NCBI RefSeq assembly: GCF_018294505.1
Contig: NC_057808.1
Span: 356,488,696-356,552,695 of the forward strand
Reading direction: 5' to 3'
DNA length: 64,000 bases
Origin: Triticum aestivum
Taxonomy: Eukaryota; Streptophyta; Magnoliopsida; Poales; Poaceae
In this document: one piece after another, positions 1 to 10,615 of the stretch
Layout: each line of letters opens with the position of its first letter
How positions within the stretch are numbered: the first letter of the stretch is position 1
Made by a program: the position numbers and the translations under genes
The notes under the pieces: generated by a model
What the model saw: the letters and a program-made list of their open reading frames with translations, nothing else
What the model was told of the DNA's origin: nothing
The model's database searches: none

Positions 1-2
1 GT

Positions 3-743
3 GTGCAATTGAGCACGGCTCAATGCCCGACCACGGCAGAAGATATAGAAGAGATGAGTGTCATCCCCTATGCCTCGGCCATAGGGTCTATTATGTATGC
101 CATGCTGTGTACCAGACCTGATGTAAACCTTGCCGTAAGTTTGGTATGAAGGTACCAAAGTAATCCCGGCAAGGAACACTGGACAGCGGTCAAGAATATC
201 CTGAAGTACCTGAAGAGGACTAAGGATATGTTTCTCGTCTATGGAGGTGACGAAGAGCTCGTCGTAAAGGGTTACGTCGACGCTAGCTTCGACACAGATC
301 CGGATGACTCGAAGTCACAGACCGGATACGTGTATATTTTGAATAGACGAGCAGTAAGCTGGTGCAGTTGCAAGCAAAGCGTCGTGGCGGGATCTACATG
401 TGAAGCGGAATACATGGCAGCCTCGGAGGCAGCACAGGAAGCAGTCTCGATGAAGGAGTTCATTACCGACCTAGGGGTGATTCCCAATGCGTCGGGCCCA
501 ATGACTCTCTTATGTGACAACACTGGAGCTATTGCCCTTGCGAAGGAGCCCAGGTTTCACAGGAAGACCAGGCATATCAAGCGTCGCTTCAACTCCATTC
601 GTGAAAGTGTTCAAAATGGAGACATAGATATTTGTAAAGTACACACGGACCTGAATGTAGCAGATCCGTTGACTAAACCTCTCCCTGGGGCAAAACATGA
701 TCAACACCAGGACGCAATGGGTGTTCGATTCATCACAATGTAA
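3..743 (+). pseudogene. Copia polyprotein C-terminus (RT tail and RNase H), one stop
   Basis: This is the 3' end of a Ty1/copia pol gene whose 5' part lies outside the window. The reading frame is open from the window edge except for one TGA at 147-149. The RT-to-RNase H linker contains KNILKYLKRTKDM, and the RNase H domain follows from about position 260. It shows the acidic catalytic residues in YVDASFDTDPDD, EAEYMAASEAA and LLCDNTGAIALA, then TRHI, and the ADPLTKPL motif typical of copia C-termini. RNase H removes the RNA strand during reverse transcription in the virus-like particle. The stop codon lies upstream of RNase H, so a full polyprotein would not be made from this copy. A polypurine tract and an LTR follow directly, which fixes the orientation. 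The family looks like Angela/BARE/WIS. Confidence 0.9.
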
Positions 744-762
744 CTAGATTATTGACTCTAGT

Positions 763-775
763 GCAAGTGGGAGAC
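763..775 (+). other. Polypurine tract of copia element
   Basis: A purine-rich run (core AAGTGGGAGA) directly abuts the TG of the LTR at 776. This is the expected plus-strand primer site of a copia element in plus orientation. Confidence 0.8.
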
Positions 776-2487
776 TGTTGGAAATATGCCCTAGAGGCAA
801 TAATAAATGGTTATTATTATATTTCTGTGTTCATGATAATAGTCTTTTATTCATGCTATAATTGTATTGTCCGGAAATCGTAATACATGTGTGAATACAT
901 AGACCACAACCTGTCCCTAGTAAGCCTCTAGTTGACTAGCTCGTTGATCAACAGATAGTCATGGTTTCCTGACTATGGACATAGGATGTCATTGATAACG
1001 GGATCACATCATTAGGAGAATGATGTGATGGACAAGACCCAACTTAAGCATAGCATAAAAGATCGTGTAGTTTCGTTTGCTAGAGCTTTTTCAATGTCAA
1101 GTATCTTTTCCTTAGACCATGAGATCGTGCAACTCCCGGATACCGTAGGAGTGCTTTGGGTGTGCCAAACGTCACAACGTAACTGGGTGACTATAAAGGT
1201 GCATTACGGGTATCTCCGAAAGTGTCTGTTGGGTTGGCACGGATCGAGACTGGGATTTGTCACTCCGTGTAAACGGAGAGGTATCTCTGGGCCCACTCGG
1301 TAATGCATCATCATAATGAGCTCAATGTGACTAAGGCGTTAGTCACGGGATCATGCATTGCGGTACGAGTAAAGAGACTTGCCGGTAACGAGATTGAACA
1401 AGGTATTGGGATACCGACGATCGAATCTCGGGCAAGTAACATACCGATTGACAAAGGGAATTGCATACGGGATTGATTGAATCCTCGACACCGTGGTTCA
1501 TCCGATGAGATCATTGTGGAACATGTGGGAGCCAACATGGGTATCCAGATCCCGCTGTTGGTTATTGACCGGAGAGGCGTCTCGGTCATGTCTGCATGTC
1601 TCCCGAACCCGTAGGGTCTACACACTTAAGGTTCGGTGACGCTAGGGTTGTAGAGATATGTGTATGCGGAAACCCGAAAGTTGTTCGGAGTCCCGGATGA
1701 GATCCCGGACGTCACGAGGAGTTCCGGAATGGTCCGGAGGTGAAGAATTATATATAGGAAGTCAAGTTTCGGCCACCGGGAAAGTTTCGGGGGTTACCGG
1801 TATTGTACCGGGACCACCGGAAGGGTCCCGGGGGTCCACCGGGTGGGGCCACCTATCCCGGAGGGCCCCGTGGGCTGAAGTGGGAAGGGAACCAGCCCCT
1901 AGTGGGCTGGGCGCCCCCCCATGGGCCTCCCCCTTGCGCCTAGGGTTGGAAACGCTAGGGTGGGGGGCGCCCCACTTGCCTTGGGGGGCAAGTCTCCCCC
2001 CCTTGGCCGCCGCCCCCTCCCTTGATGGGATCTTGGCGGCGCCCCCCCCCTCCCAGGGGGCCTATATAAAGGGGGGGAGGGAGGGCAGCAACATTACAGC
2101 CTTGGGCGCCTCCCTCCTCCCCTGCTACACCTCTCTCTCTCGTAGAAGCTCGGCGAAGCCCTGCCGACATCCCGCTACATCCACCACCACGCCGTCGTGC
2201 TGCTGGATCTCCATCAACCTCTCCTTCCCCCTTGCTGGATCAAGAAGGAGGAGACGTCGCTGCACCGTACGTGTGTTGAACGCGGAGGTGCCGTCCGTTC
2301 GGCACTCGGTCATCGGTGATTTGAATCACGGCGAGTACGACTCCGTCATCCACGTTCATTGGAACGCTTCCGCTCGCGATCTACAAGGGTATGTAGATGC
2401 ACTCCTTTCCCCTCGTTGCTAGTATACTCCATAGATGCATCTTGGTGAGCGTAGGAAAATTTTAAAATTATGCTACGATTCCCAACA
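776..2487 (+). mobile_element. Angela/BARE/WIS-like copia LTR (first copy)
   Basis: The LTR is 1712 bp, begins TGTTGGAAATATGCCCTAGA and ends CCCAACA. It has a TATA box (TATATAAA) at 2063-2070 after a very GC-rich stretch, which places U3 before about 2095 and R-U5 after it. It is preceded by a polypurine tract and followed by a primer-binding-like site, so it acts as 3' LTR for the pol remnant on its left and as 5' LTR for the leader on its right. By eye it is nearly identical to the LTR at 3570-5292 over the first 900 bases, with more indels in the GC-rich part. Open frames inside it (for example 1658-2422) are GC-driven and do not resemble proteins. Confidence 0.92.
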
Positions 2488-2488
2488 G

Positions 2489-2502
2489 TGGCATCATGAG
2501 CC
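2489..2502 (+). other. Copia primer-binding site (initiator Met tRNA type)
   Basis: TGGCATCATGAGCC follows the LTR end by one base. It resembles the usual copia site TGGTATCAGAGCC, complementary to the initiator Met tRNA 3' end, with changes that would weaken pairing. Confidence 0.7.
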
Positions 2503-3458
2503 AGGCCTATGCGTAGTTACTATGCACGAGTAGAACACAATGTAGTTGTGGGCGTTGATGTTGCCAATTCTTCTTGCTGCTACTAGTCTTATCTTGTTTC
2601 GGCGGTATTGTAGGATGAAGCGGCCCGGACCGACCTTACACGTACGCTTACGTGAGACAGGTTCCACCGACTGACATGCACTAGTTGCATAAGGTGGCTA
2701 GCGGGTGTCTGTCTCTCCTACTTTAGTCGGAACGGATTCGATGAAAAGGGTCCTTATGAAGGGTAAATAGAAATTGGCAAATCACGTTGTGGTCATACGT
2801 AGGTAAGAAACGTTCTTGCAAGAAACCTACAAACCACGTAAAAACTTGCAACAACAATTAGAGGACGTCTAACTTGTTTTTGCAGCAAGTGCTATGTGAT
2901 GTGATATGGCCAGAAGATGTGATGAATGATATATGTGATGTATGAGATTGATCATATTCTTGTAATAGGAATCACGACTTGCATGTCGATGAGTATGACA
3001 ACCGGCAGGAGCCATAGGAGTTGTCTTTATTATTTTGCATGACCTGCGTGTCATTGAATAACGCCATGTAATTTACTTTACTTTGTTGCTAAACGCGTTA
3101 GCCATACAAGTAGAAGTAACCGTTGGCGTGACGACTTCATGAAGACACAATGATGGAGATCATGATGATGGAGATCATGGTGTCATGCCGGTGACGAAGA
3201 TGATCATGGTGCCCCGAAGATGGAGATCAAAGGAGCATGATGATATTGGCCATATCATGTCACTATTTGATTGCATGTGATGTTTATCATGTTTTTGCAT
3301 CTTATTTGCTTAGAACGACGGTAGTAAGTAAGATGATCCCTTATAATAATTTCAAGAAAGTGTTCACCCTAACTGTGCACCGTTGCGAAGGTTCGTTGTT
3401 TCGAAGCACCACGTGATGATCGGGTGTGATAGATTCTAACGTTCGAATACAACGGGTG

Positions 3459-3557
3459 TTGACGAGCCTAGCATGTACAGACATGGCCTCGGAACACACG
3501 CAATACACTTAGGTTGACTTGACGAGCCTAGCATGTACAGACATGGCCTCGGAACAC
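3459..3557 (+). repeat. 39-bp direct repeat, period 60, in the copia leader
   Basis: The block starting TTGACGAGCCTAGCATGTAC occurs at 3459-3497 and again at 3519-3557 with no visible mismatch. The homologous leader near 28299-28337 has one copy, so this is a local tandem duplication next to the deletion junction. Confidence 0.9.
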
Positions 3558-3569
3558 GGAGGACCGAAA

Positions 3570-5292
3570 TGTTGGAAATATGCCCTAGAGGCAATAATAA
3601 ATGGTTATTATTATATTTCTGTGTTCATGATAATAGTCTTTTATTCATGCTATAATTGTATTGTCCGGAAATCGTAATACATGTGTGAATACATAGACCA
3701 CAACCTGTCCCTAGTAAGCCTCTAGTTGACTAGCTCGTTGATCAACAGATAGTCATGGTTTCCTGACTATGGACATAGGATGTCATTGATAACGGGATCA
3801 CATCATTAGGAGAATGATGTGATGGACAAGACCCAATCCTAAGCATAGCATAAAAGATCGTGTAGTTTCGTTTGCTAGAGCTTTTCCAATGTCAAGTATC
3901 TTTTCCTTGGACCATGAGATCGTGCAACTCCCGGATACCGTAGGAGTGCTTTGGGTGTGCCAAACGTCACAACGTAACTGGGTGACTATAAAGGTGCATT
4001 ACGGGTATCTCCGAAAGTGTCTGTTGGGTTGGCACGGATCGAGACTGGGATTTGTCACTCCGTGTAAACGGAGAGGTATCTCTGGGCCCACTCGGTAATG
4101 CATCATCATAATGAGCTCAATGTGACTAAGGCGTTAGTCACGGGATCATGCATTGCGGTACGAGTAAAGAGACTTTCCGGTAACGAGATTGAACAAGGTA
4201 TTGGGATACCGACGATCGAATCTCGGGCAAGTAACATACCGATTGACAAAGGGAATTGCATACGGATTGATTGAATCCTCGACACCGTGGTTCACCCGAT
4301 GATATCATCGTGGAACATGTGGGAGCCAACATGGGTATCCAGATCCCGCTGTTGGTTATTGACCGGAGAGGCGTCTCGGTCATGTCTACATGTCTCCCGA
4401 ACCCGTAGGGTCTACACACTTAAGGTCCGGTGACGCTAGGGTTGTAGAGATATATGTATGCGGAAACCCGAAAGTTGTTCGGAGTCCCGGATGAGATCCC
4501 GGACGTCACGAGAGGTTCCGGAATGGTCCGGAGGTGAAGAATTATATATAGGAAGTCCAGTTTTGGCCACCGGGAAAGTTTCGGGGGTTATCGGTATTGT
4601 ACCGGGACCACCGGAAGGGTCCCGGGGGTCCACCGGGTGGGGCCAACTGTCCCGGAGGGCCCCGTGGGCTGAAAGTGGAGGGGAACCAGCCCCTAATGGG
4701 CTGGGGCGCCACTTTGGGCCTCCCCCCCATGCGCCTAGGGTTGGGAACCCTAGGGGGGGGGAGTTTCCCCTTGCCTTGGGGGGCAAGGCAACCCCTTCCC
4801 CCTTGGCCGCCGCCCCCCCTTGGAGATCCCATCTCCAAGGGCTGCGCACCCCCCTTGGGGGCCTATATAAAGGGGGGTGGGAGGGAGGGCAGCACACTAC
4901 AGCCTTTGGCGCCTCCCTCCTCCCCTGCAATACCTCTCTCTCGCGCGCAGAAGCTCGGCGAAGCCCTGCTAGAGAGCCGCTACATCCACCACCACGCCGT
5001 CGTGCTGTTGGATCTCCATCAACCTCTCCTCCCCCCTTGCTGGATCAAGAAAGGAGGAGACGTCGCTGCACCGTACGTGTGTTGAACGCGGAGGTGCCGT
5101 CCGTTCGGCACTCGGTCATCGGTGATTTGGATCACGGCGAGTACGACTCCGTCATCCACGTTCATTGGAACGCTTCCGCTCGCGATCTACAAGGGTATGT
5201 AGATCCACTCCTTTCCCCTCGTTGCTAGTAGACTCCATAGATGCATCTTGGTGAGCGTAGGAAAATTTTAAATTATGCTACGATTCCCAACA
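3570..5292 (+). mobile_element. Angela/BARE/WIS-like copia LTR (second copy)
   Basis: The LTR is 1723 bp, begins TGTTGGAAATATGCC and ends CCCAACA. The TATA box is at 4863-4870. It is a close copy of 776-2487 with indels in the GC-rich U3 and small changes near 3836 and 4270. The left neighbour is a truncated leader rather than a polypurine tract. The bases after it are GCTAT; the matching target duplicate would be left of the window and cannot be checked. Confidence 0.92.
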
Positions 5293-5586
5293 GCTATCAT
5301 GTTGCATAGACCCATGCATGATAGCTATGACAGCATGACAATACTCACATGCGATGTAATAACACTATGATATGTGGTTTCATGCATGTAATGGGATAAT
5401 TGGACGTGGATCAGTATTTTCTTACAAAAATATAATGTAGGTGGGGATAGGGATGACCTATTCCTGATAGAGAGGAAAAAATATGCCTTGTTATGCACGT
5501 GATGTCGGAATCGCCAACGCCACCACATCCGCATCAATTGGTGGGTTATGAGGGTCGCCGCCCTTGGAGTAATACAAAGCTCGGCG
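5293..5586. other. Low-copy sequence, no gene seen; short inverted repeat at its start
   Basis: No convincing coding sequence. GCTATCATG at 5293 and CATGATAGC near 5316 form a 9-bp inverted repeat immediately after the LTR. The stretch runs into an assembly gap. Confidence 0.5.
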
Positions 5587-5819
5587 NNNNNNNNNNNNNN
5601 NNNNNNNNNNNNNNNNNNNNNNNNNNNNNNNNNNNNNNNNNNNNNNNNNNNNNNNNNNNNNNNNNNNNNNNNNNNNNNNNNNNNNNNNNNNNNNNNNNNN
5701 NNNNNNNNNNNNNNNNNNNNNNNNNNNNNNNNNNNNNNNNNNNNNNNNNNNNNNNNNNNNNNNNNNNNNNNNNNNNNNNNNNNNNNNNNNNNNNNNNNNN
5801 NNNNNNNNNNNNNNNNNNN
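5587..5819. other. Assembly gap (233 N)
   Basis: Run of N. Any open frame crossing it is meaningless. Confidence 0.99.
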
Positions 5820-6002
5820 ATCCCTGTTCGCATCCATAGTCACAATGATCACCGCCTTGATTAACTCCTTCACGTTTGGGAAGCCGGAGAGGACCTCATT
5901 CGCTTTCTCCAGCTTGCTTGCATATGCTCCTGCATACACCTCCAACCCGCGCTCCGGTCCATCCCCATGGGCAGAACTGGATTCGGTTGCACCTTTCTCC
6001 AC
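5820..6002 (-). CDS. Possible coding fragment, unidentified, cut by the gap
   Basis: I do not recognise this. On the minus strand a frame of 61 residues starts at a Met at 6002 and runs into the gap. Its composition is protein-like rather than low-complexity, with an Ala/Lys/Glu helical stretch (YAGAYASKLEKANEVLSGF) followed by a hydrophobic stretch (LIKAVIIVTMDANRD). Upstream on the same strand lie another open frame (6067-6357, different frame, no recognised domain) and a GA microsatellite. It could be an exon of a host gene lost in the gap, a gene fragment moved by a transposon, or chance. No intron signals decide this. Confidence 0.3.
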
Positions 6003-6401
6003 TGCAACTGAATGGAGAAAGGAGAGCGCTCGCCAAAAGGCAAGTGGTCAATGGATGCCCCCCCTCTCACAGCCCCACCTCCAGGGCACTCATGGGGAGC
6101 CACTTCACCTCCCGTGCATTGTGGTCCACATGCTCACGTATACGTGTCAGGTGACAGGGGAAAATATCAGGCCTCCTTCTCGAATCGGTCCTCCACTCGG
6201 CTCCCCGGCTTTCGATGAACCGCTCCTCGTTGTCGAGCAGCACCACCCTCCGCGTGGATCCTCGCCGGAGAAGGAAACCCAACCGGAAAACGAGTAGGCT
6301 CGCCGCCCATAGATCGGAGACGAAGTCAACTCGGTAACGTGTGTCGCACATCATCAACTCACTACCTCCCTCCCAATCGATAGATCACCCTGAGACCGTT
6401 G

Positions 6402-6419
6402 GAGAGAGAGAGAGAGAGA
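6402..6419. repeat. GA microsatellite at edge of assembly gap
   Basis: Alternating GA ends exactly where the Ns begin at 6420. The repeat probably continues into the gap and may have caused it. Confidence 0.85.
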
Positions 6420-6571
6420 NNNNNNNNNNNNNNNNNNNNNNNNNNNNNNNNNNNNNNNNNNNNNNNNNNNNNNNNNNNNNNNNNNNNNNNNNNNNNNNNN
6501 NNNNNNNNNNNNNNNNNNNNNNNNNNNNNNNNNNNNNNNNNNNNNNNNNNNNNNNNNNNNNNNNNNNNNNN
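6420..6571. other. Assembly gap (152 N)
   Basis: Run of N between the GA repeat and the 3' flank of the P450 gene. Confidence 0.99.
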
Positions 6572-6792
6572 GTGAATTGTTTCAATGCAATATTCCGGAA
6601 AAAGGAAGCGTCATTTTATGTGCCTATCAATGACAATACATCATTGACAACATAAGCACTACGGTACATGATCATCGTCATCCTAAAAAGTCGTGCTGTT
6701 GTTTCTCCTCTAATGATTTTCATAGAGAAGAATGCCACAGCAACAACAACAAAAAGGGAGAAAAGAGCCCTCTAGCTATCTACGTTGACTAA
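6572..6792 (-). other. 3' flank / probable 3' UTR of the CYP707A gene
   Basis: The 221 bases after the P450 stop codon are non-coding and A/T-rich. I see no standard AATAAA on the minus strand, so the polyadenylation point is not assigned. Confidence 0.5.
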
Positions 6793-9473
6793 TCACACTA
6801 TCACTTCGTCGTCGTCGTCGTAGTTGTCCTCAGTCGGGCACCCCTTCCTACCCACGCAGACGCTGTCATCTCGCCGTAACCTGGCGAGCAGGCCATGGCG
6901 GGGAACAGGGAATGGGCTGTACTCGACGTCGTCGCTCGATCCAACAACCTCCCACCTGCAAAAACCAAGCACCAACACACATCAATCATCACCCCCATTC
7001 CTACCTAAATCGATTTAGTACCACAGCTGTCGCCATGGCAGCGAGTGATCAGCGGTAGCAGCGGTAGCACAGCTCATAGGCAGGCGCCTCTACGTGCAAG
7101 GCAGGGCGGGCAGCAATGGACCACCCGGATTTTCATGACATGACGTGACACGATCGGCGCATGGTTGGAGTATGCGTGCCGTGGAACTGGGCGCCAGGTG
7201 AAGGGTGGCCCGGTGAATTGGCGCCACTGCACCAGCCATGGGACGTTCTTGTCCACAGGGACAAATCACAAATGGGAATATATGGAGGATCTGTGTGGAG
7301 GCGGAGGGAGGGGGGCACGCACCTGTAGCCGGTGACCAGGTGGTGGATGAGCACCAGCATCTCGAGCTTGGCCAGCTCGTTCCCGGGGCACGCGTGCACC
7401 CCGCTCCCGAACGGCGTGAAGGTGCTCGGCCGCGGCGCCACCTGCATGTTTTACCACCACAAGAAAATGAGACCCCGTAAAAAGTTGGCTCTACTAATCT
7501 GGGAAACAAAGGCGGATTCAAATATTCTAGATAGGGCATGTATCGTCAGGATTTAACCGTGTTCAAGTGGTATTTAACACCGTATTCACCAGGCTACTCA
7601 TGAATGGAGCGTATTGATTGACCAATGAAGGGCACGATTTAATGCATCGAAAGGAACAATTTTTCAGTTGCTCCTTTTTTGAAGGTCACGATTTTCAGTT
7701 TGGCCAGACGCATCCACATCGAGGTTGCACTCCGGCGAGGGGGACGCGTACGTACCTTGAATCTCGAAGGGTCGAACTTCTGTGGATCCTGGAAGTAGTC
7801 CGGGCTGTGATGGATGTTCCTGAAGAGCGGCATCACCTTCCACCCCTTGGGGATAAGAAACCCTGCACGCCAGGCAAAATTTTAGGTCACGTCGCATCGT
7901 CGCACCGTCCCAAATTAAATCCCATGCACGGTAACGCCACGTCTACGTAGCGCCACGTCGACCGTAGCTTAGCTAGCTGCGGTGCACGTGATGGCCCGGG
8001 CGTTGCGTGCGTACGTACCTTTGTACTCCACGTCGGCCACGGCCTCCCGGAACGTGAAGGAGATGATGCTCGCCATCCTCAGGCTCTCCAAAATCACCTG
8101 CGCGCGCGTACGACGGGCGACATCAATCAGCAACCACAAGGCACAAGAAAACATATAACTGTAAGCCTTGAAGTGTATGGCACGCACCCTGTGCGTCAGC
8201 GTCATGCTCCTCGTCTGCGCCCATGTCAACGGCCGCCTCCCGCCGTCGTTGGCCTCGTGGATCGCCGCGTGCTCCGCCCGGACGGCCTCCAGCAGCTTCG
8301 GGCGGTCGTGGAGGTACTTGACGATCCAGGTGAGCACGCTGGCCGTCGTGTCCTGCGCCGCGAACAGCACGCCGATGACGTTGTCGGCGACCTGCTCGTC
8401 CGTGAGCAGCGCGCCCTCGTCGCCGTCGTCGTCGCCGCCGGCCCGCGACCGCATGAGGCAGCCGAGCAGGTCGTCGCCGGGCTCGCCACGCTCCCGCCGC
8501 TCGTGCAGGATGTCGCTCAGCACGCCGTTCAGCCGCCGCCTCGCCTGCATGCGAAATCGCGGTTTTCGTCACATGGCATTCGTGTATATTGTTGTGCTGC
8601 TGATATTAAAGACGTATACACCACGACGACGAACGTGACGAAGGCGCACGGTTTTCGTCGGTTGCTTACCTGGATCGCCTTGTAGTATAGCGTCCCGGGG
8701 AAGCTGTTGGGGAAGGAGTTGTAGCCTTTCTCCACGACGGCGTAGTTCCGCCGGAGCTCCTCCTTCCGCCGCTCGTCCAGCCGCCCGCCGAAGATCGTCA
8801 CGATGCCGACGTCGAACGAGAGCTGACGAAAACAAAATATGCACTGGTTAATACTCCAACACCACAGCTGTTCTGGACAGCAACTACACGTGCAGCTGAG
8901 GCTGAGCTAGCTGCTCTAGCTTACCCTCTTCATGGCGTGGAAGGTGCTGGCGGCGTCGCCGTCCGCCCAGGCCGCGAGGGTGGCCCGCACGGCGGCCTCG
9001 ATGTCCGGCACGAGCTTGCGCAGGGCCTCGGGGCCGAGCGGGCCCTGGACGAGCCTGCGGAGGCGGAGGTGGTAGTCGCCCTGGTGGAAGAAGAGCGCCG
9101 ACGGGCCGATGAGGCGCTCCTTGCTCCGCGGGTACGTCGGCTTGAAGAGGTGCGCCCGCGACACCAGCACGAACCGCGCCGCCTCCGGGCTCGCCAGCAT
9201 CACGCACGGGCAGCCGAGGAGGTGCGTCTTGAAGATCTCGCCGTACCGCTTCTGCTTGGAGGAGAGGAAGACGCTGGGGTCCTGGGAGTAGAGCTGGAGG
9301 GTCTCGCCGATGTAAGGCAGGCCCATGGAGCCAGGGGGCAGCTTGAGGGCGGCTTGCTCATGGCGACCATGACCATGAGCGCAGCCCTGGCGCTGCCGCC
9401 GGATTACGTGGTGGGCGTAGGACACGATGGCCGCAGAAATGAGGATGCACAGGAGGAGGAGGAAGAAGGCCAT
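6793..9473 (-). CDS. CYP707A: Abscisic acid 8'-hydroxylase, cytochrome P450 family CYP707A
   Basis: Seven exons join in frame: 9473-8925, 8822-8670, 8544-8188, 8097-8019, 7862-7756, 7441-7323 and 6955-6793. All six introns are GT-AG, and the product is 508 residues, the expected P450 size. In order it has an N-terminal membrane anchor (residues 1-25), the hinge LPPGSMG (45-51), the I-helix oxygen-binding motif AAQDTT (296-301), the K-helix ESLR (357-360), FDPSRF (409-414) and the haem loop [11 protein letters not shown] with ligand Cys433. Phrases such as [20 protein letters not shown] and [20 protein letters not shown] are characteristic of CYP707A. This ER-bound enzyme hydroxylates abscisic acid at C8', the first step of its breakdown to phaseic acid; in cereals it influences seed dormancy and stress recovery. 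The frame is intact. The C-terminus ends in an acidic run from a GAC-type repeat. It is the only intact host gene seen here. Confidence 0.94.
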
Positions 9474-9654
9474 CCAAATGATCCTTGAGAAGGATCACTT
9501 AGACCAGCGAGGTGCTCTGAGCTTGCTGTGTGCTAGCTTGTGTCTGTAAATCTGCGCTGCTGGCAGAGGAGAGCTGTGAGGTCGAGGAGAGTGAGGAGAA
9601 AAATCTTCGGTGGATCTTTCGAATTGTGGAGGGCGTGGGAAGGCCTCGCCGCGG

Positions 9655-9664
9655 TATTTATAGA
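9655..9664 (-). promoter_or_regulatory. TATA box of the CYP707A gene
   Basis: On the minus strand the sequence reads TCTATAAATA about 180 bases upstream of the start codon. This predicts a transcription start near 9625-9635 and a 5' UTR of about 150 bases. No other TATA-like site is as well placed. Confidence 0.7.
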
Positions 9665-9739
9665 TGGGGCCGGAAAGCGAGAGGCCAATTTGGAGGCTCT
9701 TGGGCTGCTGGGCTGGCAAGCCTAGGTGTGAAATGTCAA

Positions 9740-10207
9740 AGTGAAGAGGACAACTTCTCTTCTTATATTATCGCATTTTGCTGGAGCAACAAGGGAACCA
9801 CAGCTTCATAACGGTGAAACCCAAAGTCAAGTTGCATTGCAAGTTCAGCACCGGCAAAAGAAAAACAGGCTGCTTCCACCGATGCTTAAAAAGTGTAGCT
9901 TTAGAGCAAGCTCACACTTCTTTTAAACATGACTAATCACAGAGCTACTGCTATCAAAATGTGGCATGGGACACGCACGCACATCGTCGTAGCTAACATT
10001 CGACTCATCACTTTAACACGCAGAAGGATAAGTACTACGGAGATTAAGCATGTGCGCTGGGAGCAGAAATTTCACATGCGATTTATGGCCGATGGTGTTT
10101 GTTTAAATCTTGATTTCTCCAAATAGGTTCACACAAGGTTGTCTTACTAAGAAATAGCAGGAGAAATTTTACAATTGCATAAGGAGAACTGGAAAGTGTG
10201 GGATGCA
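9740..10207. other. Upstream region of CYP707A, no gene seen
   Basis: Unique-looking A/T-rich sequence between the promoter and the first MITE. No coding region, repeat or recognised cis-element cluster that I can support. Confidence 0.5.
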
Positions 10208-10216
10208 ACTATAGAG

Positions 10217-10606
10217 ATGAATATTCATTTCCGTGCCCAAGCTCATCTAATCTTGGTGAACAAAGTAGAATTTTTTTAAAAAAATCTGTTTTTTTGGCAT
10301 GGAAGATGTTTGAGTGCGTGATTTCTGTGCCAAATTTCAGAGTGTTCGAACATCTGAGTAACTCCCAGCAAAAATAACAAAATCGGTCTGAACAGTAGAA
10401 GAACATTAAAAAAAATCACAGACCCAGCCAATTTTTTTGCCGAGAGCTACTCAGATATCCAAATACACAGAAATTTGGAACGGACATCACACACACTCAA
10501 ACATCTCCCATGCCAATTGTTTTTTTGGATTTTTTTTAATTTTTTTTCTAGTTTTTTACTGTGCATAGGCGGGGGCAGATGAGCTCGGGAGCTATTTCGC
10601 TGCTTT
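10217..10606. mobile_element. Long-TIR foldback MITE, probable Mutator type
   Basis: The two ends form long imperfect inverted repeats. On the left, GGCATGGAAGATGTTTGAGT at about 10298 mirrors the complement of CTCAAACATCTCCCATGCC at about 10497. Further out, AAGCTCATCT on the left mirrors AGATGAGCTC on the right. It is flanked by a 9-bp direct repeat ACTATAGAG at 10208-10216 and 10607-10615, matching the 9-bp target duplication of Mutator-like elements. It has no coding capacity. RNA read through it would fold into a long hairpin. It lies about 750 bases upstream of the CYP707A TATA box. Confidence 0.75.
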
Positions 10607-10615
10607 ACTATAGAG

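Larger units (their letters stand above)
2488..3569 (+). mobile_element. Leader of an internally deleted copia unit between two LTRs
   Basis: This 1082-bp stretch matches the 5' leader of a copia element: it aligns by eye with the leader at 27342-28355 of the other copia element (shared phrases such as the CGGCCCGGACC segment and the GAGGACGTCTAACTTG segment). It stops at GGACCGAAA and passes directly into TGTTGG of the next LTR. In the other copia element the same point continues into about 220 more bases of leader and then gag, so gag and pol have been removed here. No coding region remains. Confidence 0.85.

Noticed and set aside
1658..2422. 254-residue open frame inside the copia LTR (and its counterpart at 4458-5228)
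   Set aside because: It lies across the GC-rich U3 and TATA region of an LTR, its sequence is Gly/Pro-rich, and the two LTR copies differ by frame-shifting indels. It is compositional.
5325..6002. 225-residue minus-strand frame across the first gap
   Set aside because: The middle is 233 Ns, so the frame is artificial; only the 61 residues right of the gap were considered.
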